A DNA stretch of 64,000 nucleotides from Chloroflexota bacterium (GTDB lineage Bacteria > Chloroflexota > Anaerolineae > Promineifilales > Promineifilaceae). The stretch lies in assembly GCA_014584575.1 (NCBI GenBank), contig JACTMP010000015.1, positions 50,032 through 114,031 on the forward strand, written 5' to 3'. The number at the start of each line of letters is the position of its first letter. Position 1 is the stretch's first letter. The notes under the pieces are model-generated. The model saw nothing but the letters and a program-made list of their open reading frames with translations, ran no database searches and was not told where the DNA came from. Shown one piece after another: positions 1-9,415 of this stretch. The position numbers and the translations under genes are program-made.

Positions 1-23
1 CCTGATGCCCAAACTAGAACAGA

Positions 24-1853
24 TTAACGAGTGAGGTAGGGCAAGCCATCAATAGAGATTTGCCAGACGTATGTGTCGCCAAAGCCGGTGCGGTAGCGCG
101 CCGTCAGGCGGCCTCCGTAAAACGGCACATAATTGGGATCGGACGGATCACTGCCCGGAACTGTGATCTGGTATTGAGGTGTAACCCAGGTGTTGTTACA
201 ACTGCCGGGCCGGCAGTTGCGGGTTTGCCCGTCCGGGTCAGGCACACCGCTCTGGCCAAAAACCAGGGACCAGTCGGCGATGGCCAGGGAGTCGAAGAAG
301 AAGGTGATAGGAGGCGCCGCGCCGGCGTCAGAATCGAACATGCTGACGTAGATATTTTGCCCGGCCATTTGTGGGTCGACGTAAACCAGGGGAATATCCA
401 CCACCCGGTTAAAGTTGGAGTTCATGGGCAAGTTGCCGGAAGCAAAAACGGTAACACCGCGAGAGCTGTGGGCGCCAGGTGTGTTGAGCACCTGAATGTT
501 GCGCACGTTGGCATCGCTGGCCACGGTGTTGACGTAATGGGGCGGGCCGGCCCACAGTTCAAAGCCATTTTCGGAAGCGCCATCCTTTGCGGTGATGCTC
601 AGTTGGATATAACGAATGCCTGTACCTTGCTCCACGAGAATGCCTGGTGTGTTGCTAGACAAAGAAATTTCAAAGGTGCCGGGTGAACCGGGGTCCGCCG
701 GCACAAAAACGGGCTGGTCGTAGCTCTGGGCGGCGCCGGGGGAAACCCAGCGCATGTCGGTGTCGTGGTCGCCGGCGTCCCGGCCGCCACCCACCTGCCC
801 GGTATAACGGGATAGATCCTGGCGGATGATGGTGCCATCGGGGTTTTCTTTCCAATACCACAATTCAAACAAGGTACGGGTGTTGAAAGCCTCGTTGTAG
901 TTGGTTGGCGCGCCACATTGGCCGTTGCCGGGGGCAGGGCCGGCGCCGCGGTTTTCATCTATACGCCAGAACCAGTAGGGGTTTACCAGTTCCAGCGGCA
1001 GTGTGCCATCGTTTACCAGGTCCAGTTCACCGGTGGGGATGAGGCAGGCGTCTTTGCGGTTGCCGGCACAGGTGCCGGTGGTGAGGGGATCCAGGCCGTG
1101 GTCAATGGCTGCCTGGGTGCGGGGGATGTTGATGGTGCCGGGGTTGTCGCGGTTCATGGAGTCGGGGTCCATCAGTTCCACACGCACCACGTCATAGGGA
1201 TAGTCAGGGGGGACCATGATGCGATATTCGTAGGTATATTCGCCGGGCGCCCAGGTGCTGTTCAGCGGCGAAAAAGGGTCGCCGTAATCGGTGCAGATGT
1301 TTTGACCAAAAACGGATTGGTTAGAGGTGCTTAACACACCGTCTTCAATACGGCGGCTGGCGTAGACATTAGCCAGCGAAAAAACGGCGGCGGTAGCGGA
1401 GCGGGTAAGGTTGACCGGCTCGTTGAAACCCAACACTTTCAGGAAGAAGGTTTCCACCGGCCAGGTGGCGGTGATGGAGTATTGCCTGGCGCCCAGGGGG
1501 GTCTGGGTAACAAAAAGATGCTCCGGCTCGATGAGGGAGGTGGTGACGGTGACGGGCATGCCGTTGGCGTTCATAAACTGGGCGGATTTGGTGCGGGCGC
1601 GGGCTTCGATGTCGCCGTTGTCACCGCCACCAACAGACCAGCCACCCAGTTCGGTGACGCCGGCCAGGGCGGCGGCGTCAATGGCGGCCTGCAGTTGGGA
1701 GCCGCGGGCAAAGATGAAACCGACGTCCAGGGCAATGCCCAGGAAACCGATGAGGGCGACCAATGCCAGGGCAATGAGGACAATGCTCTGCCCTGCCTGG
1801 CTGTCAGTGCCCGGTTTGTGGAACATTTTTTGAAAAAGATGTTTTGCGTTCAT
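24..1853 (-). CDS. TadG-like surface/pilus assembly protein
   Basis: 609 residues. The N terminus has the TadE/TadG layout: a short basic cytoplasmic stretch, then AGQSIVLIALALVAL leading into one transmembrane helix (about residues 20-45), followed by a helix (QLQAAIDAAALAGV) typical of TadG-like prepilin proteins. The remaining 550 residues look extracellular and contain beta-rich sequence I cannot assign to a named domain. An SD-like GGGGA lies 7 bases before the ATG. It is the last gene of a minus-strand run with the TadE-like gene at 1948-3231, so both probably build a Tad/Flp-type pilus or related envelope structure. No TadA, RcpA or TadZ gene is in the window, so the secretion machinery must be elsewhere. 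Family is clear from the N terminus; the C-terminal function is unknown. Confidence 0.75.
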   Translation of the reverse strand: MNAKHLFQKMFHKPGTDSQAGQSIVLIALALVALIGFLGIALDVGFIFARGSQLQAAIDAAALAGVTELGGWSVGGGDNGDIEARARTKSAQFMNANGMPVTVTTSLIEPEHLFVTQTPLGARQYSITATWPVETFFLKVLGFNEPVNLTRSATAAVFSLANVYASRRIEDGVLSTSNQSVFGQNICTDYGDPFSPLNSTWAPGEYTYEYRIMVPPDYPYDVVRVELMDPDSMNRDNPGTINIPRTQAAIDHGLDPLTTGTCAGNRKDACLIPTGELDLVNDGTLPLELVNPYWFWRIDENRGAGPAPGNGQCGAPTNYNEAFNTRTLFELWYWKENPDGTIIRQDLSRYTGQVGGGRDAGDHDTDMRWVSPGAAQSYDQPVFVPADPGSPGTFEISLSSNTPGILVEQGTGIRYIQLSITAKDGASENGFELWAGPPHYVNTVASDANVRNIQVLNTPGAHSSRGVTVFASGNLPMNSNFNRVVDIPLVYVDPQMAGQNIYVSMFDSDAGAAPPITFFFDSLAIADWSLVFGQSGVPDPDGQTRNCRPGSCNNTWVTPQYQITVPGSDPSDPNYVPFYGGRLTARYRTGFGDTYVWQISIDGLPYLTR

Positions 1854-1877
1854 ACATTATTCCCCATGTGATATAGG

Positions 1878-1930
1878 AGAATAACGATTGGCGGCCAGTC
1901 AGTGGCCGGCCAGCGGCCAATCGTTATTCT
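1878..1930 (-). terminator. 14-bp inverted repeat between TadE-like and TadG-like genes
   Basis: AGAATAACGATTGG at 1878-1891 pairs exactly with CCAATCGTTATTCT at 1917-1930 around a GC-rich 25-base loop. It sits in the 94-base gap between two co-directional genes and has no clear U-tract, so it may be an attenuator or RNA-processing hairpin rather than a strong terminator. Confidence 0.45.
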
Positions 1931-1947
1931 GGTTAACCCTGTCCTGG

Positions 1948-3231
1948 TCAGGGTGTGTGGGCTTGCTGGCCGCAAGAGTCATCCCAGCGAATGAACTCGG
2001 CCAGAACCCAACCTTGTGGAAGGCTATAACCATGTAGACGGAAAATACCAAAGCGGCTGATGCGGTAACGGCCGTTGTTGCCCGGATCTGCGGCTTCATT
2101 CCAAACCAGTAAACGCAGGGTGCGGCGGTTGCTAATATGTCCATCCATAACAGTTCGCACCTGGCTGGAATTGCCGACGCCGGTATTAGCCGCTACCCAA
2201 TCGCCAATGTGCATCTGCTGATCGGTGGGGTCGCCTGGTTCAATGTAGCCCCACACCGGCCAGGTATACCCGGAGCCAGGGACTGCTGAGCCATTTGGCC
2301 TGTTGGGGTTGCCATTAGGATAGTTGGTATAATCCCGACTGTTGCCCGGCCAGTTTAACATACCAATTGTATTTTGAGCGTCGCCATTTAACCCGATGTT
2401 CCAGCGTAGCCAACCAAAGTTGCCGTTGCCAAAACCGTTCCAGATGCGGTAGATGTATCCTTCACGCGCTTCCAGCAGGGGACGGTCGGGAACATGATTG
2501 ATGAACTGGTTATAGCTGGGTGGGTTGGGGCTTTGAAAATCACCCTGATCGGGATACGGGTTAGGCGGTTGGCCGGGCGGTGTGGCAGAACGAATCCCTT
2601 CATGTATGGCGATGGGGAAGGCGTCGCAGCCTTCAGTGGCCTGGGTGCTGAAGCCCAAAACGCGCATGACGGTGAGTTCTTTGACAGAGGTTAAACCGGC
2701 CAGGCCAGGGATGGCGTTTAGGCCCAGGATGGAATCTATGTCATGGATGGCATATGTGCCCACAAATTGCAGGTCTCCGGCAATGTCTGGGCGCAAGTTG
2801 CCAAGTTCATCCCGCTGCAATTCGTCCAAGACCTGGGCCTGGATTTCCATTTCGTCCACGGTGGGCGCGTCCTGAGTATTGGAGATGCCGTAGACGTGGT
2901 TGAATTGCCAGGTGTCGGCCACAACGCCATTGCCTTCAGCATTCACGGTGCCGCGCACCACCCAGACGTCCCAGACTTCTTGATTGAGTTGCAGGGTTTG
3001 GGTGACGGCGTTGAGCAGCACGGTGTTCATACCGACATCCTCACCGCCGTCGGCGCCGAAACGGGTGGCGGCGCGGGCGGCGCTGGTGACACGATTTTGC
3101 GTCACCAGGATGTTGGCAATTTCCACCAGGCCGGCCAGCATGATGATAAAAATGGGGAAAAACAAAGCCACTTCAACCAGGCTTTGGCCCCGCTGTGATC
3201 TATTGTTTGGGAAAATGTGTAAACGCTTCAT
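1948..3231 (-). CDS. TadE-like pilus assembly protein
   Basis: 427 residues. The N terminus shows the TadE signature: RGQSLVEVALFFPIF followed by a hydrophobic helix (about residues 14-40) and NRVTSAARAATRFGADGG, which is the conserved amphipathic stretch after the TadE membrane helix. About 370 residues of extracellular sequence follow, rich in Asn, Gly, Pro and aromatic residues, much longer than classical TadE proteins (150-200 residues). It is presumably anchored in the membrane as a minor pseudopilin-like subunit. It lies upstream of the TadG-like gene on the same strand, and the 3263-3937 gene is 31 bases upstream of it, so the three are likely co-transcribed. Confidence 0.75.
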   Translation of the reverse strand: MKRLHIFPNNRSQRGQSLVEVALFFPIFIIMLAGLVEIANILVTQNRVTSAARAATRFGADGGEDVGMNTVLLNAVTQTLQLNQEVWDVWVVRGTVNAEGNGVVADTWQFNHVYGISNTQDAPTVDEMEIQAQVLDELQRDELGNLRPDIAGDLQFVGTYAIHDIDSILGLNAIPGLAGLTSVKELTVMRVLGFSTQATEGCDAFPIAIHEGIRSATPPGQPPNPYPDQGDFQSPNPPSYNQFINHVPDRPLLEAREGYIYRIWNGFGNGNFGWLRWNIGLNGDAQNTIGMLNWPGNSRDYTNYPNGNPNRPNGSAVPGSGYTWPVWGYIEPGDPTDQQMHIGDWVAANTGVGNSSQVRTVMDGHISNRRTLRLLVWNEAADPGNNGRYRISRFGIFRLHGYSLPQGWVLAEFIRWDDSCGQQAHTP

Positions 3232-3262
3232 CTTTTACCTCTTTGCTTATGGATAAATGAAC

Positions 3263-3937
3263 TTACGGTACAGTTTTGTTTTCTAAAATTTCGCCGGAAG
3301 TGGCGTCAATCAACAGTTTGAGGGCACGGCCGTTTTTCAGCGAAATGAGGTTGACCTGCCATTCCATACGGCCGTCGCCGGTATCGTTGTCGGCGTCCAG
3401 CATCATGACCAGGGTGGTAATGCCTTCGTCGGCCATAAACTGGCGACCACCCTGGTTGAGCATGGCGTCAATGGCTTCGTGGCTGTCCAGGTTCCAGCCG
3501 GTTGCTTCCAGTACAGGGGCAGCCTGGGTATGGTCGCCCTGGGAAACGACGGTGACGGCATCCTCCACCACCGAAATCAGGGCGATCTGGCGGGCGCTGG
3601 AGGAGTAAAAGGTAAAACCCCAGGTTGTTTTGCCCTGGCGCAGGTCTTGAAAGTTTGCGCCCTGGGGCCAGGTGGCGGAGAGATTGAGCAATTTGGCGTC
3701 TGGCTGCCAGGCGACGGCCGCTAGCTGCGCTTTGGCATAGGCTACTTTGGCGGTATCGCCGGTAAACACGGATGTGGGTGCGACCACATTCGCGCGTTGC
3801 GCCAGCACCGTCGCTGAATTAGCTGCCGGGCCGTCAATGGTACGGCCGTTGCCAAACCAGAACACCAGCGACAATGCCGCCACTGCTACCAACAGCAGCA
3901 CCAAAATAATGCCTAAAATCCATTCCAAACGGTTCAT
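3263..3937 (-). CDS. Membrane-anchored PepSY-like protein
   Basis: 224 residues. One N-terminal transmembrane helix (ILGIILVLLLVAVAALSLVFW, about residues 8-29) is followed by an extracytoplasmic region. The C-terminal 45 residues (GRMEWQVNLISLKNGRALKL, then LIDATSGEILENK) match the PepSY pattern of a Trp-containing strand followed by DxxTGEIL. PepSY domains are usually regulatory or inhibitory partners of secreted enzymes. It sits inside the Tad-like surface cluster, 31 bases upstream of the TadE-like gene, which suggests a role in envelope protein handling. The fold call rests only on the C-terminal motif. Confidence 0.5.
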   Translation of the reverse strand: MNRLEWILGIILVLLLVAVAALSLVFWFGNGRTIDGPAANSATVLAQRANVVAPTSVFTGDTAKVAYAKAQLAAVAWQPDAKLLNLSATWPQGANFQDLRQGKTTWGFTFYSSSARQIALISVVEDAVTVVSQGDHTQAAPVLEATGWNLDSHEAIDAMLNQGGRQFMADEGITTLVMMLDADNDTGDGRMEWQVNLISLKNGRALKLLIDATSGEILENKTVP

Positions 3938-3950
3938 AAATAGTTGTTAT

Positions 3951-3986
3951 CAGAGCCTAAGGGTTTCAGAAAACCCTTAGGCTCTG
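3951..3986. repeat. Perfect 16-bp inverted repeat
   Basis: CAGAGCCTAAGGGTTT (3951-3966) and AAACCCTTAGGCTCTG (3971-3986) are exact inverted copies around a 4-base loop. It lies in the 54-base gap between the secreted BNR-like gene and the PepSY-like gene. There is no U-tract. Its GGGTTTCaGAAAACCC core resembles the fusA-tuf hairpin at 63835-63867, so it may belong to a dispersed hairpin family. Confidence 0.6.
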
Positions 3987-3991
3987 ACAGT

Positions 3992-5359
3992 TTATGGTTT
4001 TCTGATGAGCGGCAAATAGAGGGCCGGGTCGTTCCGCACAAAACGAATCTGGGACGGCAAGAATACCGTATTGCCCCCCTGCTCTATCACCGCTATTTCC
4101 TGGTAAACCAGATAAACCCACCAGTTATTATGCGTTTTCAGGCGGGGGTTGATAGCCCGGTTTTGCAATGGCGACACCATATCCTGGGCGCTGGCGGCCC
4201 AGCCGTTGCAGCTAGAAGTGCCCAGAATTTGCTCGTTTGTGCCGGCCAGAATCCCATGAAAATAGTTCATGACACAGCTGTTGATGCCTCCCAAAGTTGG
4301 GATCATGTCATAAGGGTCACTAGCATACACGCCAACAAATTGTCCTGAAATGTTACCGGAAGACTGCCAGCCTCCTATTGTCAGACAATTTCCAGCACAG
4401 GCAACATACTCAATGTTTTGCTGTTGTTCACTGACTCGATTTGCATAAGCCACGTGTAGAGTTGAATTTTGTTGGATAATGCTGGGTTGTTTGGCGTTAA
4501 AGGCGCCGCTATTTTCAGAAATAGGAATAGGGGCTGGGTTGCTACTTTCTACTGGTTGCCAGGTTACTGCACCTGTTCCTTCGTCAATTGTTCCCCGAAT
4601 GTAATAAACTATGGCAGATATTACCCCTTCTTCCCAGACTAGGTGGATGGTATTGCCCGTAACGACCATGGCCGGCCGGAAAACAAAGTCTGGGCGCTCT
4701 ATCTGGCCACTAACAGGGAAATTATCGTTACCACTGTTTAGGGAACGGCGAAAGCGAATAAAAGCCGTCCCATCAGCATATTGTTCAGCCCAAACGACAT
4801 TGATGCGGTTGTTGGCACTTGACACAATCCGGGGCGTGTTAACGTAATCACTTGGGCCAGTGAGGTTGGCAAGAATTGATGAACCATTACTGGCCCACTG
4901 CGCCTGCCGGGCATAGTGGATTTGGTTGTTACCTTCGCGCCAGACGGCGTGCGCATTATTGCCCTGGTAGGTAATGTCTAGCTCGGTGGAACGAGCGGCG
5001 CTGGTGTGGATGGGTAAGGGCATATTGTTAATGCCCGGCGACCAGTTAGTGCCGTTGTCGGTGGACGTGCGGTAAAAGAGGTCGGTGCTGGCTTCATTGG
5101 CGGCGGTCTGGATGAGAAAACCAACCATAAGGGTGTTATTGGCGGCCACAGCCACCACCGGCAATCGGGCGCCGTTGGGCGCATAGGAGGCTTTGCTGAT
5201 CTCCACGGCCGGTACCCACTTAGGGTAGCTGCCATTGACGGCTTGGGGTTCGGCTGGCGTTTCCGGCGCTTCTGGTTCAGCCTGGGCTGCCTGGAATGCC
5301 AGCAGCAGCACACCGAGCAGCGTTACCAGAAATAGCCGTTTGTACACATTCAATTGCAT
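3992..5359 (-). CDS. Secreted BNR/sialidase-like beta-propeller protein
   Basis: About 455 residues. A signal peptide is obvious (basic start, LFLVTLLGVLLLAFQAAQA). The mature protein contains an Asp-box-like motif (TSTDNGTNWSPG) and repeated Trp/Val-rich strands (HAVWREGNNQIHYARQ, NVVWAEQYADGTAFIRFRR, HLVWEEG) typical of BNR/sialidase-type propellers. Three consecutive ATG codons are possible starts. The third (5359) is best placed, 7 bases after GGAG. It is probably exported with the neighbouring Tad-like proteins. No catalytic Arg triad or Asp/Tyr set could be assigned, so enzymatic activity is not claimed. Confidence 0.6.
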   Translation of the reverse strand: MQLNVYKRLFLVTLLGVLLLAFQAAQAEPEAPETPAEPQAVNGSYPKWVPAVEISKASYAPNGARLPVVAVAANNTLMVGFLIQTAANEASTDLFYRTSTDNGTNWSPGINNMPLPIHTSAARSTELDITYQGNNAHAVWREGNNQIHYARQAQWASNGSSILANLTGPSDYVNTPRIVSSANNRINVVWAEQYADGTAFIRFRRSLNSGNDNFPVSGQIERPDFVFRPAMVVTGNTIHLVWEEGVISAIVYYIRGTIDEGTGAVTWQPVESSNPAPIPISENSGAFNAKQPSIIQQNSTLHVAYANRVSEQQQNIEYVACAGNCLTIGGWQSSGNISGQFVGVYASDPYDMIPTLGGINSCVMNYFHGILAGTNEQILGTSSCNGWAASAQDMVSPLQNRAINPRLKTHNNWWVYLVYQEIAVIEQGGNTVFLPSQIRFVRNDPALYLPLIRKP

Positions 5360-5400
5360 CATCATGCTCCAATTAATTACTCAATTAATCAATTAGCCAA

Positions 5401-7509
5401 TTACCCGTTATAGGGGCACGGCCGTTTCGACATAATCACATGCGCCGTGGTATTGGGCGGGATCACCCCGGTCCGAAAACCATACCAATCCTCACCGTCA
5501 ATGACGATGCAACCGGCTACCGTATAGGCAGAGGTTGGCGGCTGCACACCGGTAAATGCGTAAAAACCGTTGATATCTGATGTGGTCATCCGCACGATAG
5601 AACCTGAGGTGTCATCTACCAGGAAGATCTGGGCGCGGAATTGCAGCACCAGGTCATCACCCAACGTCAGTGCGCCGCCGCTGATCTCGTCCACACCACC
5701 ACCGGGTGTGGCGGAGGGCGTCGGCGTGGCTCCTGGGGTAACGACAACCCCTAATCCCTCGGTGATGTTGTTCGTCTCATCTGTTTCCACAATTTGCTCT
5801 AACGAATCCACGAAACCATACACCGTATTGGGGACGCCCGGCGTGGGATTGGCAAAACCCAATTGCGAGGTGATGGTGATTATTCTGCTGGCGCCGCCCG
5901 CCAGCGAACTGACAGCCGAGTAACCGTCGCTTTCTGTAATGGGAATGGTTGTTGTCAGCACCAGCGTTGGATTCGGGTCCAGGTAAATATCCACGAAGAA
6001 CTGGCTGTTGACATCAATATCACCTTCGTTGGTAATCGGAATGCGGAATTGCACCGGCTGGTAAGCAACGATGGGCGGGGTGCTGATCAACTCCGCCGGG
6101 CCATAAACAACCAGATCAGGCGGGGCCGGTGTATTGGTTGGTTGGTTTGCAGGCGTAGGCGTGGGGAATTCGGTACAAGGTACGTAAAACAATTTGGTAT
6201 TGCTATGCCCACCCCCGGCTAATGCCATGACGGTATAGCTGGCCGTTTGCTGCGGCACAGACCGGGTATATGTGTTGCTAAATGAGCCGACATGTTGGTT
6301 CGCCTGCCATTGTTGTAACAATTGACTGTTCCAAAATAGTGATAACGATTGGTTGGTGGGCCAGTTGATAAAGGTGACCGCAAATTGTACCAGCCCAGGA
6401 TTTTGATCGGGTGTACCACAGCTTGGCTGGAGCACAATGTAAGGTGTAGATGGAGTTGCTGACGGGATCGGTGTGAAGGTAGGTGAAGGTGTAGCTGTGG
6501 GCAGCGCCGTTAGCGTGGGGCTAGGCGTTTGTGTAGGTGTTCCGCCTAACACAATGGTTGTGCCGTTCGTGCCATCACTGCTGATGGCGGCTAATACATG
6601 CCCCTGAATGAGTTCACTGGTTGGTACCGGAATGGTGGAAAACCCGGGGCAGGCATGGCCGTCGAATGGCCCGAACATAGTCCCTACGCCAATCACCTGG
6701 CCATTCTCCGTCAGGTCTACAATGGTGATGATGGAACCCACTTCGCCAGTGACCTGCACATAATCGTGTGACTCAATGACGAACCCTTCAAAGCGCACGT
6801 CGCAAATGGGGTTAACGGTTGGCGTGGCTGTGGGCACCGTCGGCGTGGGGGATGGTGTATCGGTATAAATGGGGGTGGGGGTGGGTGACGGTGTGACGCC
6901 GGGCGTGGGCAGTGCAGGTAAATCCGGGGGTAATGACTGGCCGGTAGTGCTGCTCAACTGCCCAAAGGGTTCGTTATTCAGCACCTCCTGCCCAAATACC
7001 GGGATGGAGGTGCGAATGGGGCGAAAGAATGGGGTGATAATTGGTACCTGATACATCACGCGCACGATGACGGGGTTGTCAGGAATACCAGCAAAATCAT
7101 ATTGCAGTTGTCCAAACTGATTGGCGCCCCAGACTTCGATATTAAAATAGTTGTCATCCTCAAAGGCGGTGGAGGTTTCATTTAGCGGTAAGCCGCTGAG
7201 CGCCTGGTATGATCGGGCGATGACGGATGCCAGCCGCAAATCGGTGCAAACATTGCGGCCACCTTGTTGGGGTGTTTGCTGGAATTTAAGGGGAGCAAAA
7301 TCTACGGCACAATCTGGCGTCTCAAAACGGCCGGTAACGGCATAACGCGCTCCTTCACGAGCAGCATTTTGCACGGTATTCCAGGCCCATAGAATACGGG
7401 CGCTTTCGATCAATAGAAAGATCATCATAAGCAAAGCGCCAATGATGAGGGCAAATTCGACGAGCGCCTGACCGGGTGAATGTTGAAGTTTACGTTTGAA
7501 ATGATTCAT
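5401..7509 (-). CDS. TadE-like anchored surface protein with CARDB domain
   Basis: 702 residues from the preferred ATG at 7509 (AGGG 9 bases upstream). Another in-frame ATG lies at 7533. Order of parts: TadE-type N terminus (PGQALVEFALIIGALLMMIF, then NTVQNAAREGARYA); a Pro/Thr-rich linker (PTPTPIYTDTPSPTPT); a beta domain ending GHVLAAISSDGTNGTT; a second Thr/Pro linker; a domain starting LQPSCGTPDQNPG; a CARDB-type domain (PPIVAYQPVQFRIPITNEGD through ETDETNNI); and a C-terminal carboxypeptidase-regulatory-like fold (DINGFYAFTGVQPP). The same modules in another order make up the protein at 12933-14882. Putative SARP operator repeats lie about 95-140 bases upstream. It is likely a surface adhesin or pilus-tip-like protein. 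Confidence 0.7.
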   Translation of the reverse strand: MNHFKRKLQHSPGQALVEFALIIGALLMMIFLLIESARILWAWNTVQNAAREGARYAVTGRFETPDCAVDFAPLKFQQTPQQGGRNVCTDLRLASVIARSYQALSGLPLNETSTAFEDDNYFNIEVWGANQFGQLQYDFAGIPDNPVIVRVMYQVPIITPFFRPIRTSIPVFGQEVLNNEPFGQLSSTTGQSLPPDLPALPTPGVTPSPTPTPIYTDTPSPTPTVPTATPTVNPICDVRFEGFVIESHDYVQVTGEVGSIITIVDLTENGQVIGVGTMFGPFDGHACPGFSTIPVPTSELIQGHVLAAISSDGTNGTTIVLGGTPTQTPSPTLTALPTATPSPTFTPIPSATPSTPYIVLQPSCGTPDQNPGLVQFAVTFINWPTNQSLSLFWNSQLLQQWQANQHVGSFSNTYTRSVPQQTASYTVMALAGGGHSNTKLFYVPCTEFPTPTPANQPTNTPAPPDLVVYGPAELISTPPIVAYQPVQFRIPITNEGDIDVNSQFFVDIYLDPNPTLVLTTTIPITESDGYSAVSSLAGGASRIITITSQLGFANPTPGVPNTVYGFVDSLEQIVETDETNNITEGLGVVVTPGATPTPSATPGGGVDEISGGALTLGDDLVLQFRAQIFLVDDTSGSIVRMTTSDINGFYAFTGVQPPTSAYTVAGCIVIDGEDWYGFRTGVIPPNTTAHVIMSKRPCPYNG

Positions 7510-7600
7510 TTCAATTTTCCCTACCCTTTGCATGATTGAAGGGGTGACAAAAATAAAATTGCTATACTCAAAGCGAGTTTTTACAATACCTGTTACCGTA

Positions 7601-7645
7601 ATGATACGCGATGGCTGCCAACTAAGCGTTGATCAAACGTTGATC
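7601..7645 (-). promoter_or_regulatory. Candidate SARP-binding direct repeats and -10
   Basis: CGTTGATC occurs at 7627-7634 and 7638-7645, an 11-bp period with a 3-base gap between octamers (4 between heptamers). On the minus strand TATCAT (7606-7601) is a plausible -10 for the gene starting at 7509. A degenerate proximal repeat slot at 7616-7622 would leave 9 bases to this -10, the same spacing as in the copy upstream of 14882. The repeats also lie upstream of the SARP gene itself, so autoregulation is possible. Confidence 0.5.
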
Positions 7646-7736
7646 GCCCGCGATTTTGGCGTGTGGGGCGCATGACAAAAGTACCAGATGCTCGCCCATT
7701 GGCGATCAGATACATTCCAAAGGTGGAGTTTGTGAC

Positions 7737-9374
7737 TTGTCAGTCTTGAGAATAGCGGCGTTAGGCCCACTGCACGTGACTTTTGATGAGGCGCCCATCC
7801 TGGCCCTGGATTCGGCCAAGGGGCTGGCGTTGTTGTGTTATCTGGCGGCCAACGGCCGTACCCATTCCCGTCAGGCATTGTCCAGTTTGTTATGGGGAGA
7901 TTTGCCGGAGACCAATGCACGCCGCAATTTACGGGGTGTGTTGATGAAGCTCCGTGACGTGTTAGCGCCGTACCTCGATATTTCCACGCAAACATTATCC
8001 TTTAACCGGAGCGCCCCTTATTGGTTGGATGTGGAGGAGTTTGTGGCCGGTGTGCCCGCGCGGGGCGGGCCGCCGCCAACATTGGCGCAGTTGCAGCGCA
8101 GCGCCGAACTGTACCGGGGAGATTTTCTGGCGGAATTTTATGTGCGGGAGGCGCCTGATTTTGAGGCGTGGCAGCAGCAGCAGCGCCAGCAGTTCCACCA
8201 ACAGGCGGTGCTGGTTTACACGTTGTTGGCGAGTAAACTGGCGGAGGTGGGGGATATGGAGGAGAGTGTGCAGACGGCGCGCCGGTTGGTGGCGCTGGAC
8301 GTTACCCGCGAAGGTAGCCAGCAATTGCTGCTGCGGCTGCTGGCGCAAAGTGGGCAGCGGGCGGCGGCGTTGACCCAATTTGAACAGTATCGGGCGCAGT
8401 TATGGGCAGAGTTGGGGGTGGATGTGTCGGCGGAAACGGCCGTGCTCGTGGAACAGATTCGTCATGGGGAGGTAGGGGCGAGGCAGTTGGGAGAACGTTT
8501 GATTAGCGAGACAAATTTGCGCCCAACTGCCTCGCCCCTACAAATCACCGTGTCACCATTTATCGCCGGCCCACCCATTACCCAGCCGGGCCAGTTTTTT
8601 GGGCGGGAGCGGGAGGTGAAGCGGTTGTTTAGCCTATGGCGGCAACGGCCGTTGCAAAACGCCGCCATCATTGGCCCCCGGCGCAGCGGCAAAACGTCGC
8701 TGCTCCATTATTTGAAGACGGTTACCACAGCGCCGCGGGAATGGCTACGGCCGTCGCAGGAACATACCTGGCTGCCTGACCCCACCGCCTATCGTTGGGT
8801 ATTTGTAGACTTCCAGGACGTGCGCTTTAGCAGCGCTGTTTATTTGCTGCGTTATCTGCTGGCGGAAATGGGGCTGCCAACGCCGGAAAATTGCCAGTTG
8901 GATACCTTTCTGGATGTTGTCAGTGGGCGGTTGCAGCAGCCAACCATCCTCTTGTTTGACGAAATAGGGGTGGCCATGGAGCGTTATGCGGAACTGGATG
9001 ATGCTTTTTGGGAAAGCCTGCGCTCGCTGGCCACAAACCAGGTGAATGGCAATCTGGCGTATGTGTTGTCCAGCCACCTGCCGCCGGCGGAACTGGCGCA
9101 ACATCGTGGGTGGGGGTCGCCATTTTTCAACATCTTTGCTTATACGGCCGTGCTTGGCCCTCTCTCTGAAACGGCTGCCCGTGAACTCATTGCCGCCTCG
9201 CCGCTGCCCATTCCGGCTGCTGACGCTGACTGGATGCTGGAAACGAGCGGTCGCTGGCCCATGCCCCTGCAAATTCTCTGCCGGGAATGGCTGCTGGCGC
9301 TGGAAGAAGGCCAGCCTGACGACGAATGGCGTGAGGATGCCTGGCGGCAGGCGGCCCCGTTTATGAATGTTTAG
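7737..9374 (+). CDS. SARP/BTAD-type transcriptional regulator fused to AAA ATPase
   Basis: 545 residues from a TTG start at 7737, chosen because AAGGTGGAG lies 8 bases upstream; the frame is open to a TTG at 7656. Residues about 1-95 form a winged-helix DNA-binding module of the OmpR/SARP kind (LRIAALGPLHVTFD, then LSSLLWGDLPETNARRNLRG). The next 150 residues are the helical bacterial transcriptional activator domain (ALDVTREGSQQLLLRLLA). The C-terminal half is an ATPase with Walker A GPRRSGKTSLLHYL and a Walker B-like TILLFDEIGVAME. SARPs activate transcription from promoters with direct heptamer repeats, and such repeats occur at 7627-7645 and 14965-14994. It precedes a second AAA gene by 41 bases, probably in one operon. 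Confidence 0.8.
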   Translation: MSVLRIAALGPLHVTFDEAPILALDSAKGLALLCYLAANGRTHSRQALSSLLWGDLPETNARRNLRGVLMKLRDVLAPYLDISTQTLSFNRSAPYWLDVEEFVAGVPARGGPPPTLAQLQRSAELYRGDFLAEFYVREAPDFEAWQQQQRQQFHQQAVLVYTLLASKLAEVGDMEESVQTARRLVALDVTREGSQQLLLRLLAQSGQRAAALTQFEQYRAQLWAELGVDVSAETAVLVEQIRHGEVGARQLGERLISETNLRPTASPLQITVSPFIAGPPITQPGQFFGREREVKRLFSLWRQRPLQNAAIIGPRRSGKTSLLHYLKTVTTAPREWLRPSQEHTWLPDPTAYRWVFVDFQDVRFSSAVYLLRYLLAEMGLPTPENCQLDTFLDVVSGRLQQPTILLFDEIGVAMERYAELDDAFWESLRSLATNQVNGNLAYVLSSHLPPAELAQHRGWGSPFFNIFAYTAVLGPLSETAARELIAASPLPIPAADADWMLETSGRWPMPLQILCREWLLALEEGQPDDEWREDAWRQAAPFMNV

Positions 9375-9405
9375 GTGTTCACGTAAACACCTGAACACTT
9401 GAACA
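9373..9405. repeat. GTGTTCA/TGAACAC inverted-repeat cluster
   Basis: Immediately after the SARP stop codon, AGGTGTTCACGTAAACACCT forms a small hairpin and is followed by two further GAACAC half-sites. It fills most of the 41-base spacer before the next start codon. It may be an RNA hairpin or one of the many short intergenic inverted repeats of this genome. Confidence 0.4.
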
Positions 9406-9415
9406 CATAGTTATC

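Noticed and set aside
918..1334. Plus-strand frame of 138 codons inside the TadG-like gene
   Set aside because: Shadow of the minus-strand gene; composition is low complexity with no SD or family match.
8745..9398. Minus-strand frame of 217 codons opposite the SARP gene
   Set aside because: Antisense of a well-supported coding region with ATPase motifs; Arg/Gln/Pro-rich translation without similarity.
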